NCBI GenBank assembly: GCA_900764045.1
Contig: CAAFMN010000035.1
Coordinates: 31,417-95,416 of the forward strand
Origin: Clostridia bacterium
Lineage (GTDB): Bacteria > Bacillota > Clostridia > Lachnospirales > Bianqueaceae
Direction of reading: 5' to 3'
DNA: 64,000 bases
In this document: in pieces, positions 39,718-47,874 of the stretch
Position numbering within the stretch: the first letter of the stretch is position 1
Layout: each line of letters opens with the position of its first letter
Notes under the pieces: model-generated
The model's database searches: none
What the model was told of the DNA's origin: nothing
The model's input: the letters and a program-made list of their open reading frames with translations, nothing else
Translations under genes and position numbers: made by a program

Positions 39718-40841
39718 TCAACACCATTTTATTCGATCTGGACGGGACACTGGCCCGGATGGATCAGGATCTTTTTATCGAGACGTATTTCAAAAAGCTT
39801 GGCGCTCTGGTCGCTTCTCACGGCTACGATCCCAAGCAGATCATTCAGGCCATCTGGGCCGGAACCGGCGCAATGTTGAAAAACGACGGTTCTATGACCA
39901 ATGAGGAATGCTTCTGGAAAGTGTTTTTCGACTCCGGGCTGCCGGACGCCAAAGGGCTGAAACCTCTTCTGGATCATTTTTATGCCAATGAGTTCGATAC
40001 GATTCGTGAAATTACCTCACCCAATAAGCTATCCCGCAAGATGATCGCTTCTCTGCGGCGAAAGGGCTATAAGATCGGACTCGCGACAAGTCCGGTATTT
40101 CCGAGGATCGCGACCGAGCTGCGAATTGCCTGGGCGGGTCTTGTACCGACAGATTTTGACCTGATCACAACCTATGAAAACAGCCACTACGGCAAGCCCT
40201 CGGAAGGTTATTACCGTGAAGTTCTGCAGGTTCTGGGCTCCGCCCCGGAGGAATGCATTATGATCGGTAACGACGTGGATGAAGATATGTGTACTGAGCG
40301 TCTGGGAATGTCTGTCTATCTGGTGACTGAACATCTCCTGAACCGTCATAATACCGACTATTCTTCTTATCCGCAGGGAAACCTGTCCGACCTCGCGGCG
40401 TATCTGGAAGCCCTGCCGGATCTGCGTTTTTCTTATCGCCGTATGGCGCAGTATCATGAAACCGATCAGATGGGTATCATCTACCACGCCAATTATATCC
40501 AATGGTTTGAGGAAGCCCGCGTCGCCTGGATGGATCATCTGGGCTATGGGTATGACGCAATGGAAAAGGCTGGGATCGGAAGTCCTGTACTGGAGGTCCA
40601 CTGCAGCTACCATTCGCCAGTGCGTTTTCATGATACCGTACTGGTCCGTCTACGCCTGACTGAATTCACCGGAACAAGGCTGCGTGTCTCCTATGAAGTT
40701 TCTGACGAAGCCACCGGAGCGCTTCGCGCTACCGGTGAGAGTTCGCACTGCTTTGTAGAGTGTTCTACCGGAATGCCTGTTTCCCTGAAAAAAAAGCATC
40801 CGGATATCTACGAGCTTTTCTGCAAGCAGATGAGAAAATAA
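39714..40841 (+). CDS. Fusion of HAD-family hydrolase and hot-dog (YbgC/4HBT-like) thioesterase
   Basis: This 375-residue two-domain protein has a HAD phosphatase domain (about 1-230) with DLDGT (8-12), a conserved lysine region (YGKPSEGYY) and the metal-binding GNDVDED near 184. About residues 236-375 form a 4-hydroxybenzoyl-CoA thioesterase/YbgC-like hot-dog domain, with the catalytic pattern HETDQMGIIYHANYIQWFEE. The join is in frame, with no start signal between domains. It overlaps pncB by 4 nt, suggesting a role near NAD metabolism, such as nucleotide dephosphorylation; this is inference. Confidence 0.88.
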   Translation: MINTILFDLDGTLARMDQDLFIETYFKKLGALVASHGYDPKQIIQAIWAGTGAMLKNDGSMTNEECFWKVFFDSGLPDAKGLKPLLDHFYANEFDTIREITSPNKLSRKMIASLRRKGYKIGLATSPVFPRIATELRIAWAGLVPTDFDLITTYENSHYGKPSEGYYREVLQVLGSAPEECIMIGNDVDEDMCTERLGMSVYLVTEHLLNRHNTDYSSYPQGNLSDLAAYLEALPDLRFSYRRMAQYHETDQMGIIYHANYIQWFEEARVAWMDHLGYGYDAMEKAGIGSPVLEVHCSYHSPVRFHDTVLVRLRLTEFTGTRLRVSYEVSDEATGALRATGESSHCFVECSTGMPVSLKKKHPDIYELFCKQMRK

Positions 40842-40850
40842 CAAATGTTA

Positions 40851-40897
40851 AATGCCCTAGGCAATCTCGGTTAACGAGGTCACTTAGGGCATTTTTT
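40851..40897. terminator. Bidirectional terminator after the HAD-thioesterase gene
   Basis: An outer stem AATGCCCTA / TAGGGCATT encloses an inner CTCG-GTTAA-CGAG hairpin. A T-run follows on the plus strand (40894-40897) and a weaker one on the minus strand. Confidence 0.85.
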
Positions 40898-40902
40898 GTA
40901 CG

Positions 40903-42069
40903 TCATCCTTCACTTACATAGCTTTCCAACCAATCATATACGAGCTGCTGATCATTGGACAGCTTCTCCGAACGCACCTTACTAAGCTCATTTCGGATTC
41001 CGTCCATGTCCTGCTGGTGATAGTACTCCACCGCTCTGAGCAGTGCCGAGAGATTATTCTGATACGCTGTATACTCGCTCTGCAGCGCTCCATAGTTTTC
41101 TCCCAGCGACGCCAGCTGCTTTTGCAGATCGATCAGACTGCCGTCTTCTGAATTCTGCGCCGCCGTAAGGGAGGCCACCTGCGCCGCCAGATCACTTTGC
41201 TCCCGCTGAAGTACACTCATCTGTGCCGGCATAATCAAAAATCCCATGAACATCAGCCCAACCGCCATTCCCAGCGCAAAGAGCAAAAACTGTGTAACCG
41301 AAGCATTCTGCCGCAGGAGCGTCCGCACCGACCTCTTAGGACTGTTGCCGGAGATCAGAGGCTTTCCTTCATCAGGAATCTCCTCCGGCTCTTCCTGCCG
41401 CGCTCTCTCTTCCTCTTCCGCCTCTCTGCCTTCCCGGCTGCTTTCCCACTCTTCCTTCGATGTCCGGTAAAGCTGCCGCAGATACGGGATCATCGGATCC
41501 TCCCGGTCCAGCTGCTCTGACTCCCGCAGGAGCTGCGCCGCGCGTGGGAACTGCCTTTGCTCCATATAACACAGAGCCAACAGATTTCTGGCACGCACAT
41601 AACGCTCGCTCTGCGCCACCGCCTTTTTCAAATGCAGCAGCGCTGTATCCATCTGTCCTTTTTTCAGAAGCTCCAATGCCTGATTGTACAGCCGGACCGC
41701 TTCTTTGATCTGCGCGGCCCGTCCGAAATTCTTGGAGATTCTCTTCAGATAATCCACAGCCGGATTGATCGCGCCTTCCGGCTCCCGAGCCGTACTCTGC
41801 AGCCATTCTCTGACAGCCAGGCCCGCTTCCCCGGTTTCCATATAGACCAGGCCTAAGAGATTGCGCGCCTGAATATTGCCGGGATTATACACAATCGCCT
41901 TTTTCAGGGCTATCCGGGCATGCTCCAGACTATGCTCTTTTGCATAGCTTAGTCCTTCATTATAGAATCGTCCGGATACCTTGACGAGGGCATAAGCCGC
42001 CTCCAGGCTCCGGCCGCAGCCGGAACAGGTCCTCTCCAGCGATTCTCTGCCGCATATCGGGCACTTCAT
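40903..42069 (-). CDS. Membrane TPR protein with N-terminal zinc ribbon and C-terminal coiled coil
   Basis: This 388-residue protein of unknown function begins with a zinc ribbon (CPIC 3-6, CSGC 15-18). TPR-like helices follow from about 28 to 205 (ARNLLGLVYMETGEAGLAVR and ARNLLALCYMEQRQFPRAAQ), then an acidic linker. One membrane segment near 262-282 (FLLFALGMAVGLMFMGFLIM) is followed by a coiled coil to the end. It is likely a cytoplasmic scaffold tethered to the membrane with an outer coiled coil. It overlaps the small upstream gene by 4 nt in the valS-folC operon. I do not know its partners. Confidence 0.82.
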   Translation of the reverse strand: MKCPICGRESLERTCSGCGRSLEAAYALVKVSGRFYNEGLSYAKEHSLEHARIALKKAIVYNPGNIQARNLLGLVYMETGEAGLAVREWLQSTAREPEGAINPAVDYLKRISKNFGRAAQIKEAVRLYNQALELLKKGQMDTALLHLKKAVAQSERYVRARNLLALCYMEQRQFPRAAQLLRESEQLDREDPMIPYLRQLYRTSKEEWESSREGREAEEEERARQEEPEEIPDEGKPLISGNSPKRSVRTLLRQNASVTQFLLFALGMAVGLMFMGFLIMPAQMSVLQREQSDLAAQVASLTAAQNSEDGSLIDLQKQLASLGENYGALQSEYTAYQNNLSALLRAVEYYHQQDMDGIRNELSKVRSEKLSNDQQLVYDWLESYVSEG

Positions 42070-42248
42070 CGCACATCCTCCAGCCCCAGCTGATCAAACT
42101 GATTCCGCGCCGGCCGTTCCGCATCCTGCACGATCATCCGCAGGAGGGTCTGCATATCCGCCGCTTCCTCGCCGCTCAGTTCCACCGCCGTCAGATTCAC
42201 ATCGGTACTCGGCTCAAACTTTTTAAGCTCTTCCTGAAAATCAAACAT
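42066..42248 (-). CDS. Small acidic hypothetical protein (60 aa)
   Basis: A 60-codon gene starts MFDFQEELKKFEPSTDVNLT and ends DQLGLEDVR. It is acidic, with no membrane segment or cysteine. It overlaps the folC end by 8 nt and the TPR gene start by 4 nt, and this tight coupling is the main evidence that it is real. I do not recognise a family. It may work with the TPR protein. Confidence 0.72.
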   Translation of the reverse strand: MFDFQEELKKFEPSTDVNLTAVELSGEEAADMQTLLRMIVQDAERPARNQFDQLGLEDVR

Positions 42249-43515
42249 TCTTTTCTTCCCTTTCTACCTCTGCCAGCACCTCGCCCACAAGATACAGCGA
42301 GCCCGCACAGATCACAAGGCCATCGGGAGCTGTCTGACGATACGCCTGCTTCAGAGCTTCTCTCACATTCGGCGCAGTCCCGGCCTCCGGCACGATTCTC
42401 AAAAAGTCTGCCTCTTGAAGCCCTGCTGCCTCCTGCATTCTCGCGAAAATCATGCGTTTCGGATCGATCCCGATGAGAAGCCCCCGCACAATGGATGCTA
42501 CATCTTTTTTCTGCAAAGCGCTGAAGACAAGCGTTACATCCTTTCCGGTCAATTTTTCGCGGCACCAGTGTCCCAGCGCTTCCGCCCCCTGCGGATTATG
42601 CGCACCCTCCAACAGAAGATCCGCATGCTCTGTATAGTGAATTCTCTGCATCCGTCCCGGCCAGTATGCTTTGTTCACACCTGCCGCGATATCCTTCCAC
42701 GGGATGGACAAAGTCCTGGCCGCAGTCAACGCTGTCTTCAGATTTTCCACCTGATACTCGCCGCACAACGCTGTCCTCAGCTCTCCTTCTTCTGTCTCCA
42801 ACCGGATTCCGTCCAGGTCATTTTGCAGAACGCGAACCGGATAGGGATCCGCTTCATATAGGGGCACTGCCTTTTCCTTAGCAGCCGCGTAAAACACTTC
42901 CATTGCCTCCGGCACATTGCGGCCGACGACCACCGGACAGCCCTGCTTGATGATTCCCGCCTTTTCTCCGGCGATTTCCGGAATCGTACTGCCAAGCACC
43001 TTGGTATGGTCCAGACTAATAGACGTAATTACCGAAACCAACGGCTGCCGGATGATATTGGTCGCGTCCAGGCGTCCGCCGACTCCAACCTCCAACACCA
43101 CAATATCCGCCTTTTCCCTGTCAAAGTATAAAAACGCAATCGCTGTCAGCAGCTGAAAAAACGTGGGATGGATTTTCCCTTCCCGTTCCATCTTTTCCGC
43201 CTTCTCCCGCACCTGATCCGCCAGTGCCGCGAATGTTTTCTCCGGGATCTCCGTCTGTCCGATCCGGATGCGCTCTGTATAACGCACCAGATGCGGCGAA
43301 GTATACACCCCAACTCTGTATCCACTCTCCGTCAGCATACTGCTGAGCAGGGCGCAGACCGTTCCCTTGCCGTTGGTCCCCGCAACATGGACAAACCGGA
43401 TGTGTTCCTCCGGATTGCCTAATTCTTCCATCAGCTGGCGCATGTTGGTCAGTCCGTCCTTTTTACCGTACAGACTGACCCCCTCCAGCCATTCGATCGC
43501 TTCCTGATATGTCAT
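42241..43515 (-). CDS. folC: Folylpolyglutamate synthase / dihydrofolate synthase
   Basis: FolC adds glutamate to folates and, in many bacteria, also to dihydropteroate. The 424-residue Mur-ligase-fold protein has the P-loop GTNGKGT (46-52), YTSPHLVRYTERIRI, LEVGVGGRLDATNI and the SLDHTKVLG histidine/aspartate region. The C-terminal domain contains LLEGAHNPQGAEAL. It lies 9 bp after valS, a classic Firmicute pairing, and shares the valS T-box transcript. Confidence 0.95.
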   Translation of the reverse strand: MTYQEAIEWLEGVSLYGKKDGLTNMRQLMEELGNPEEHIRFVHVAGTNGKGTVCALLSSMLTESGYRVGVYTSPHLVRYTERIRIGQTEIPEKTFAALADQVREKAEKMEREGKIHPTFFQLLTAIAFLYFDREKADIVVLEVGVGGRLDATNIIRQPLVSVITSISLDHTKVLGSTIPEIAGEKAGIIKQGCPVVVGRNVPEAMEVFYAAAKEKAVPLYEADPYPVRVLQNDLDGIRLETEEGELRTALCGEYQVENLKTALTAARTLSIPWKDIAAGVNKAYWPGRMQRIHYTEHADLLLEGAHNPQGAEALGHWCREKLTGKDVTLVFSALQKKDVASIVRGLLIGIDPKRMIFARMQEAAGLQEADFLRIVPEAGTAPNVREALKQAYRQTAPDGLVICAGSLYLVGEVLAEVEREEKNV

Positions 43516-43524
43516 TTTCCTGCC

Positions 43525-46170
43525 TCAGCCAAGACGTGCAAGCTGTTCTTCCACCTGCTGGCGCTGTGCCTCATATCTTGCCTGCTTCTTTCTCTCCTCT
43601 TCTACTACCGCCGCCGGAGCCTTGGAAACAAAGCCCGGATTGTTCAGCTTCTTGGACAAACGATCGATCTCCTTGTCCAAGCGCTCCCACTCCTTGGCCA
43701 GACGGGCTCTCTCCTTGTCCAGATCCACGAGCTGCTCCAACGGAATAAAGGCAGTCGCCTTATGCAGCGGGATCGATACCGCGGTATCACTCACATCCTT
43801 CATACCGCTCTGCACCCGCACCTCGGAAGCAAATGCCAGAGGCGCCAAAAATGCCGCGCCGCTTGTGAAGATCTCTTTTGTATGCTCATCATCAGAAACA
43901 AAGATCACGGTTGTCTTCTGCTTGGGTGATACATTCATCTGTGTACGCACATTACGGATACCGCGGATCGCTTCCTTCATGGCGTCTACTTCTTCTGTCT
44001 CTGCCGGGAAATTCCAGTCTTCGCGATATACCGGCCATTCTGCCCGCATAATCGTCTCCTCCTCCGGACGGATATAGAAGTACAGCTCCTCCGTCAGGAA
44101 CGGCATGTACGGATGCAGCAGTTTCAACGCGTTGGCCAGTACTGTCGTCAGAGTCCACATCGCCGCCGTGCGGTCTTCACAGGGCTCTGCATACAGACGG
44201 GTTTTTACCATCTCGATATACCAGTCGCAGAACTCTTCCCAGATAAAACTCTGAATCATATCCGCGGCAATTCCCAGCTCATAGCGATCCAAAAGATCGG
44301 TCGCCTCCTTGGCCAATGTATTGACCTTGGACAGGATCCATCGATCCGCCGCCGTAAGACTCTCCGGATCCATCTGTTCCGGCAGCTCTTCCTTCTGGTT
44401 CATCAGCACAAACCGGCTGGCGTTCCAGATCTTGTTCGCAAAGTTCCGGCTGGCTTCCACACGCTCCCAGTAGAAACGCATATCATTACCCGGAGCATTG
44501 CCTGTGATCAGGGTGAGTCTCAGCGCATCCGCACCGTACTGGTCAATAACCTCCAGAGGATCGATACCATTGCCCAGAGACTTGCTCATCTTACGTCCCT
44601 GCGAATCCCGCACCAAGCCATGGAACAGCACGGTATGGAATGGAAGCTTACCGGTATGCTCAATGCCGGAGAATACCATACGGATGACCCAGAAGAAGAT
44701 GATATCATATCCTGTTACCAGAACATCGGTCGGATAAAAATACTTATAATCCTCCGTCTCTTCCGGCCATCCCAGTGTTGAAAACGGCCACAGAGCAGAA
44801 GAGAACCAGGTATCCAGCGTATCCTCATCCTGCTTGAAGTGCGTACCGCCGCACTTGGGGCAAACGGTCGGCGCTTCCTTGGCTACCACAATCTCCTGAC
44901 AATCCTGGCAGTAGTACGCCGGAATCCTGTGTCCCCACCAGAGCTGTCTGGAGATACACCAGTCACGGATATTATCCAGCCAGTTATAATATACCTTTTC
45001 CATCCGCTCCGGAATCAGCTTGAGCTGTCCGCTGCGCACCGCTTCTACCGCCGGCTTGGCCAGATCCTTCATGGCTACGAACCACTGCGGCTTGATCATC
45101 GGCTCAATGACTGTCTTGCAGCGGTCATGCGTACCGACACTGTGCGTGATCGTCTCTACCTCGCCCAGAAGTCCCAGCGCCTTCAGGTCTTCCACCATTA
45201 CCTTGCGCGCTTCATAGCGGTCCATTCCCGCGTACTTACCGCCGATGGCCGCAATCGTACCGTCGTCGTTCAGCATGTTGATCTCCGGCAGATTATGACG
45301 CTTACCTACCTCATAGTCATTGGGGTCATGGGCCGGTGTGATCTTAACCACGCCCGTTCCCTTGGTCATATCCGCATGCTCATCCGCGATGATCGGGATC
45401 TCACGATCTGTCAGCGGAAGATGTACCATCTTGCCGACCAGATGCTTATACCGCTCATCCTCCGGGTTAACCGCTACCGCCGTATCGCCCAGCATCGTCT
45501 CCGGACGGGTCGTCGCCACCTCCAGGAAGGTACCTTCCATGCCGGATACCGGATACAGAATGTGCCAGAAGTGTCCCTGCATGTCCACATGCTCTACCTC
45601 TGCGTCACTGATCGAAGTCTGGCATACCGGGCACCAGTTGATCAGACGGGATCCCTTATAGATCAGCTTCTTCTGATACAGGCGTACAAATACATCCTTG
45701 ACCGCTTCAGAACAGCCCTCGTCCATCGTAAAACGCTCCCTCTGCCAATCCGCCGAGGAACCCATCTTCTTCAGCTGGGAAATGATCCTGCCGCCGTACT
45801 CCTCTTTCCATTCCCATGCTCTCTTCAGGAATCCTTCACGGCCCAGGTCCTCCTTACGGATGCCCTGCTTCTTCAATGTCTCAATAATCTTGACCTCTGT
45901 CGCAATGCTGGCATGATCCGTTCCCGGCTGCCACAGCGCGTTATAGCCCTGCATTCTCTTATAGCGCACGAGGATATCCTGCATCGTATTGTCCAATGCG
46001 TGTCCCATATGCAGCTGTCCTGTGATATTGGGAGGCGGCATGACAATCGTAAACGGCTTTTTGCTGGGGTCCGGCTCCGCATGGAAATATCCGTTTTTCT
46101 CCCATTTGGCATACAGCCGGTCCTCTACCTCCTTCGGATCGTATTTGCTCGCCAGCTCTCTCTTCATCAT
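43525..46170 (-). CDS. valS: Valyl-tRNA synthetase
   Basis: ValS charges tRNA-Val. The product is 881 residues from MMKRELASKY. The HIGH motif is HMGH (54-57, in PPNITGQLHMGHALD) and the KMSKS loop is GRKMSKSLGNG near 525. An editing (CP1) domain is present (TTRPETMLGDTAV), and the C-terminus is the tRNA-binding coiled coil. A frame open to 46278 runs into the T-box leader; a GGGAGG site 11 nt before the ATG at 46170 sets the start. Transcription depends on the T-box. First gene of the operon with folC. Confidence 0.97.
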   Translation of the reverse strand: MMKRELASKYDPKEVEDRLYAKWEKNGYFHAEPDPSKKPFTIVMPPPNITGQLHMGHALDNTMQDILVRYKRMQGYNALWQPGTDHASIATEVKIIETLKKQGIRKEDLGREGFLKRAWEWKEEYGGRIISQLKKMGSSADWQRERFTMDEGCSEAVKDVFVRLYQKKLIYKGSRLINWCPVCQTSISDAEVEHVDMQGHFWHILYPVSGMEGTFLEVATTRPETMLGDTAVAVNPEDERYKHLVGKMVHLPLTDREIPIIADEHADMTKGTGVVKITPAHDPNDYEVGKRHNLPEINMLNDDGTIAAIGGKYAGMDRYEARKVMVEDLKALGLLGEVETITHSVGTHDRCKTVIEPMIKPQWFVAMKDLAKPAVEAVRSGQLKLIPERMEKVYYNWLDNIRDWCISRQLWWGHRIPAYYCQDCQEIVVAKEAPTVCPKCGGTHFKQDEDTLDTWFSSALWPFSTLGWPEETEDYKYFYPTDVLVTGYDIIFFWVIRMVFSGIEHTGKLPFHTVLFHGLVRDSQGRKMSKSLGNGIDPLEVIDQYGADALRLTLITGNAPGNDMRFYWERVEASRNFANKIWNASRFVLMNQKEELPEQMDPESLTAADRWILSKVNTLAKEATDLLDRYELGIAADMIQSFIWEEFCDWYIEMVKTRLYAEPCEDRTAAMWTLTTVLANALKLLHPYMPFLTEELYFYIRPEEETIMRAEWPVYREDWNFPAETEEVDAMKEAIRGIRNVRTQMNVSPKQKTTVIFVSDDEHTKEIFTSGAAFLAPLAFASEVRVQSGMKDVSDTAVSIPLHKATAFIPLEQLVDLDKERARLAKEWERLDKEIDRLSKKLNNPGFVSKAPAAVVEEERKKQARYEAQRQQVEEQLARLG

Positions 46171-46197
46171 CTGATACTCTTCCTCCCTTTCGATATT

Positions 46198-46421
46198 AAA
46201 AAACGGCCTTCGCCCCTGATAAGGGCGAAAGCCGCGGTACCACCTTATGATTATACTCTGCCTGCCGTAACGTGGCATCTCCGTTCCTGACTACTCGATT
46301 CACCAGGACTGGCGCATCGCTGCCGAAGCGACTTTCCGGAACCCTTGCCTTAAGAGCCTCGCACCAATCGGCTCTCTCTCTGATAAGCGGTGTCCCGTAC
46401 TCCTCTTCTGACCATTTGACA
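46198..46421 (-). ncRNA. T-box leader of valS
   Basis: This leader RNA of about 220 nt senses uncharged tRNA-Val. The T-box sequence AAGGTGGTACCGCGG is at 46231-46246. The terminator stem with TTCGCCC / GGGCGAA and a T-run ends at about 46198. Stem I has the apical GGTGCGA turn. A GTC triplet (46330-46332) is opposite the AGTA-type bulge and is a reasonable valine specifier, though I placed it by eye. Confidence 0.92.
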
Positions 46422-46427
46422 CCATTT

Positions 46428-46456
46428 ACTATAGCGGATTTCCGGCACTCTGTCAA
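46428..46456 (-). promoter_or_regulatory. Promoter of the valS T-box operon
   Basis: A perfect TTGACA (46451-46456) and TATAGT (46428-46433) on the minus strand are 17 bp apart, just past the htrA stop. Confidence 0.85.
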
Positions 46457-46476
46457 GAGCTTTCTCTGAAAATCTT

Positions 46477-47727
46477 TTACGCGGCAGCGTTAGAACCCTG
46501 TGCCGCAGAATCTGCCTGTGTCGGGAGATATGTGTTAGTATCGGACACTCCATCCAGAACCGCTGTCAACGTCAGTACATTCGCCGCGTCTCTGTTGCGG
46601 ATTACCTCGATCTCCACACTGTCTCCAGGGTTCAGACTTGCCAGGATATCGCTCAGGGAGTTTTCATCCGTCAGCTGTACTCCGCCGACAGAAACAATCA
46701 CATCACCCGGACGGATTCCCGCCTTCTCTGCCGCGCCGCCATCCTCCAGCTGGTATACAAACAAACCTGCCGGAACCCTGTACATTCTGGCCGCGTCCGC
46801 GTCAATCCAGGTAGAACTCTGAATGCTCAGCGTCGCCTTCTCCACCATGCCGCCGGAAAAGATCGTGTCGATTACATCCTTCGCCTGATTGATCGAGATC
46901 GCAAATCCCATGCCTTCTACAACACCGTCCCGGATTCCCGCGGAATTGATGCCGATTACCTCACCATTCTCATTGACCAGCGCACCGCCGGAATTGCCCG
47001 GATTTAAGGACGCGTCAGTCTGAATCGCATCGAGCACCCGATCCTCAATCTCAAAATTCAGATCTACGCCGGTTACGATTCCGACCGTTGTCGTATGCGC
47101 CATATTCTGGCTGTAAGGACTTCCGATGGCAATGGCCAGATCGCCCTTACGTACTGTGCTGCTGTCTCCCAGCGTCGCGACCTTGAGCTTGGACAGCATC
47201 TCTTCCGTCAGATCGCTCTTATTGACGTAGATCACAGCCAGATCCTTGGAGACGCTCTCTCCGACCAGATACACATTGACCATGCTGCCGTCTTCAAAAT
47301 ACAGATACGCTTCGGAAGCATCCTCCAGCACATGAGCGTTGGTCAGCATATAGATCTTGTCGTTATCTTCCTTGAAGACCACACCGGAGCCCAGGGCTGA
47401 CGCTTCTTCCACATAGCTTTGTCCGAATGCTGTCTGTACCTCGGACTGAATTCTCGTGATAATGACGACAACGGAATCCTTGACCTTTTCCGTTACCTCC
47501 TTCACCTTATCAGACACCAGCGGATTGGCCAGCAGCTCCTGCGACGAACTGCCGCTCACGCCATTATCCGTCAGGTTATAATCCGCGCTGGCGGCATCCG
47601 ATGACGAATCTCCGCTCCTTGCCTTCGTATATGCAAAGCCAAAGGACCCGCCCACAATTACGCCGATCAATAGCGCGCATACCATCCAGCGGGCCGCTCT
47701 CCCTATGGTCATTTTCTTACCTTCCAT
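46477..47727 (-). CDS. HtrA/DegP-like membrane-anchored serine protease
   Basis: This is an extracytoplasmic quality-control protease of 416 residues. One N-terminal membrane anchor (about 11-33) is followed by a Ser/Asp-rich linker and a trypsin-like domain with the triad His132 (TNAHVLE), Asp162 (KDLAVIYV) and Ser246 (GNSGGAL). One PDZ domain spans about 310-395 (GLFVYQLEDGGAAEKAGI). GGAGGAAGGAG lies upstream of the ATG. It is a single gene; no clear promoter was found, though TATACT lies upstream at about 47776. No two-component genes are adjacent. Confidence 0.93.
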   Translation of the reverse strand: MEGKKMTIGRAARWMVCALLIGVIVGGSFGFAYTKARSGDSSSDAASADYNLTDNGVSGSSSQELLANPLVSDKVKEVTEKVKDSVVVIITRIQSEVQTAFGQSYVEEASALGSGVVFKEDNDKIYMLTNAHVLEDASEAYLYFEDGSMVNVYLVGESVSKDLAVIYVNKSDLTEEMLSKLKVATLGDSSTVRKGDLAIAIGSPYSQNMAHTTTVGIVTGVDLNFEIEDRVLDAIQTDASLNPGNSGGALVNENGEVIGINSAGIRDGVVEGMGFAISINQAKDVIDTIFSGGMVEKATLSIQSSTWIDADAARMYRVPAGLFVYQLEDGGAAEKAGIRPGDVIVSVGGVQLTDENSLSDILASLNPGDSVEIEVIRNRDAANVLTLTAVLDGVSDTNTYLPTQADSAAQGSNAAA

Positions 47728-47824
47728 ACTCTCTCTCCTTCCTCCGGTCTTATCTCACGACCTGTTTCTAGTATATCGATAACTTGTATCAAAAGTATGA
47801 ACGGCACATAAATATTTTTAGAAA

Positions 47825-47866
47825 AAAGCGATCCCCCAATACCGATATGCACCCGGTATTGGGGGA
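47825..47866 (-). terminator. Terminator after pheT
   Basis: A perfect 12-bp stem TCCCCCAATACC / GGTATTGGGGGA has an 11-nt loop. On the minus strand TCGC separates it from a run of six T. Confidence 0.85.
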
Positions 47867-47874
47867 AATCCCAT

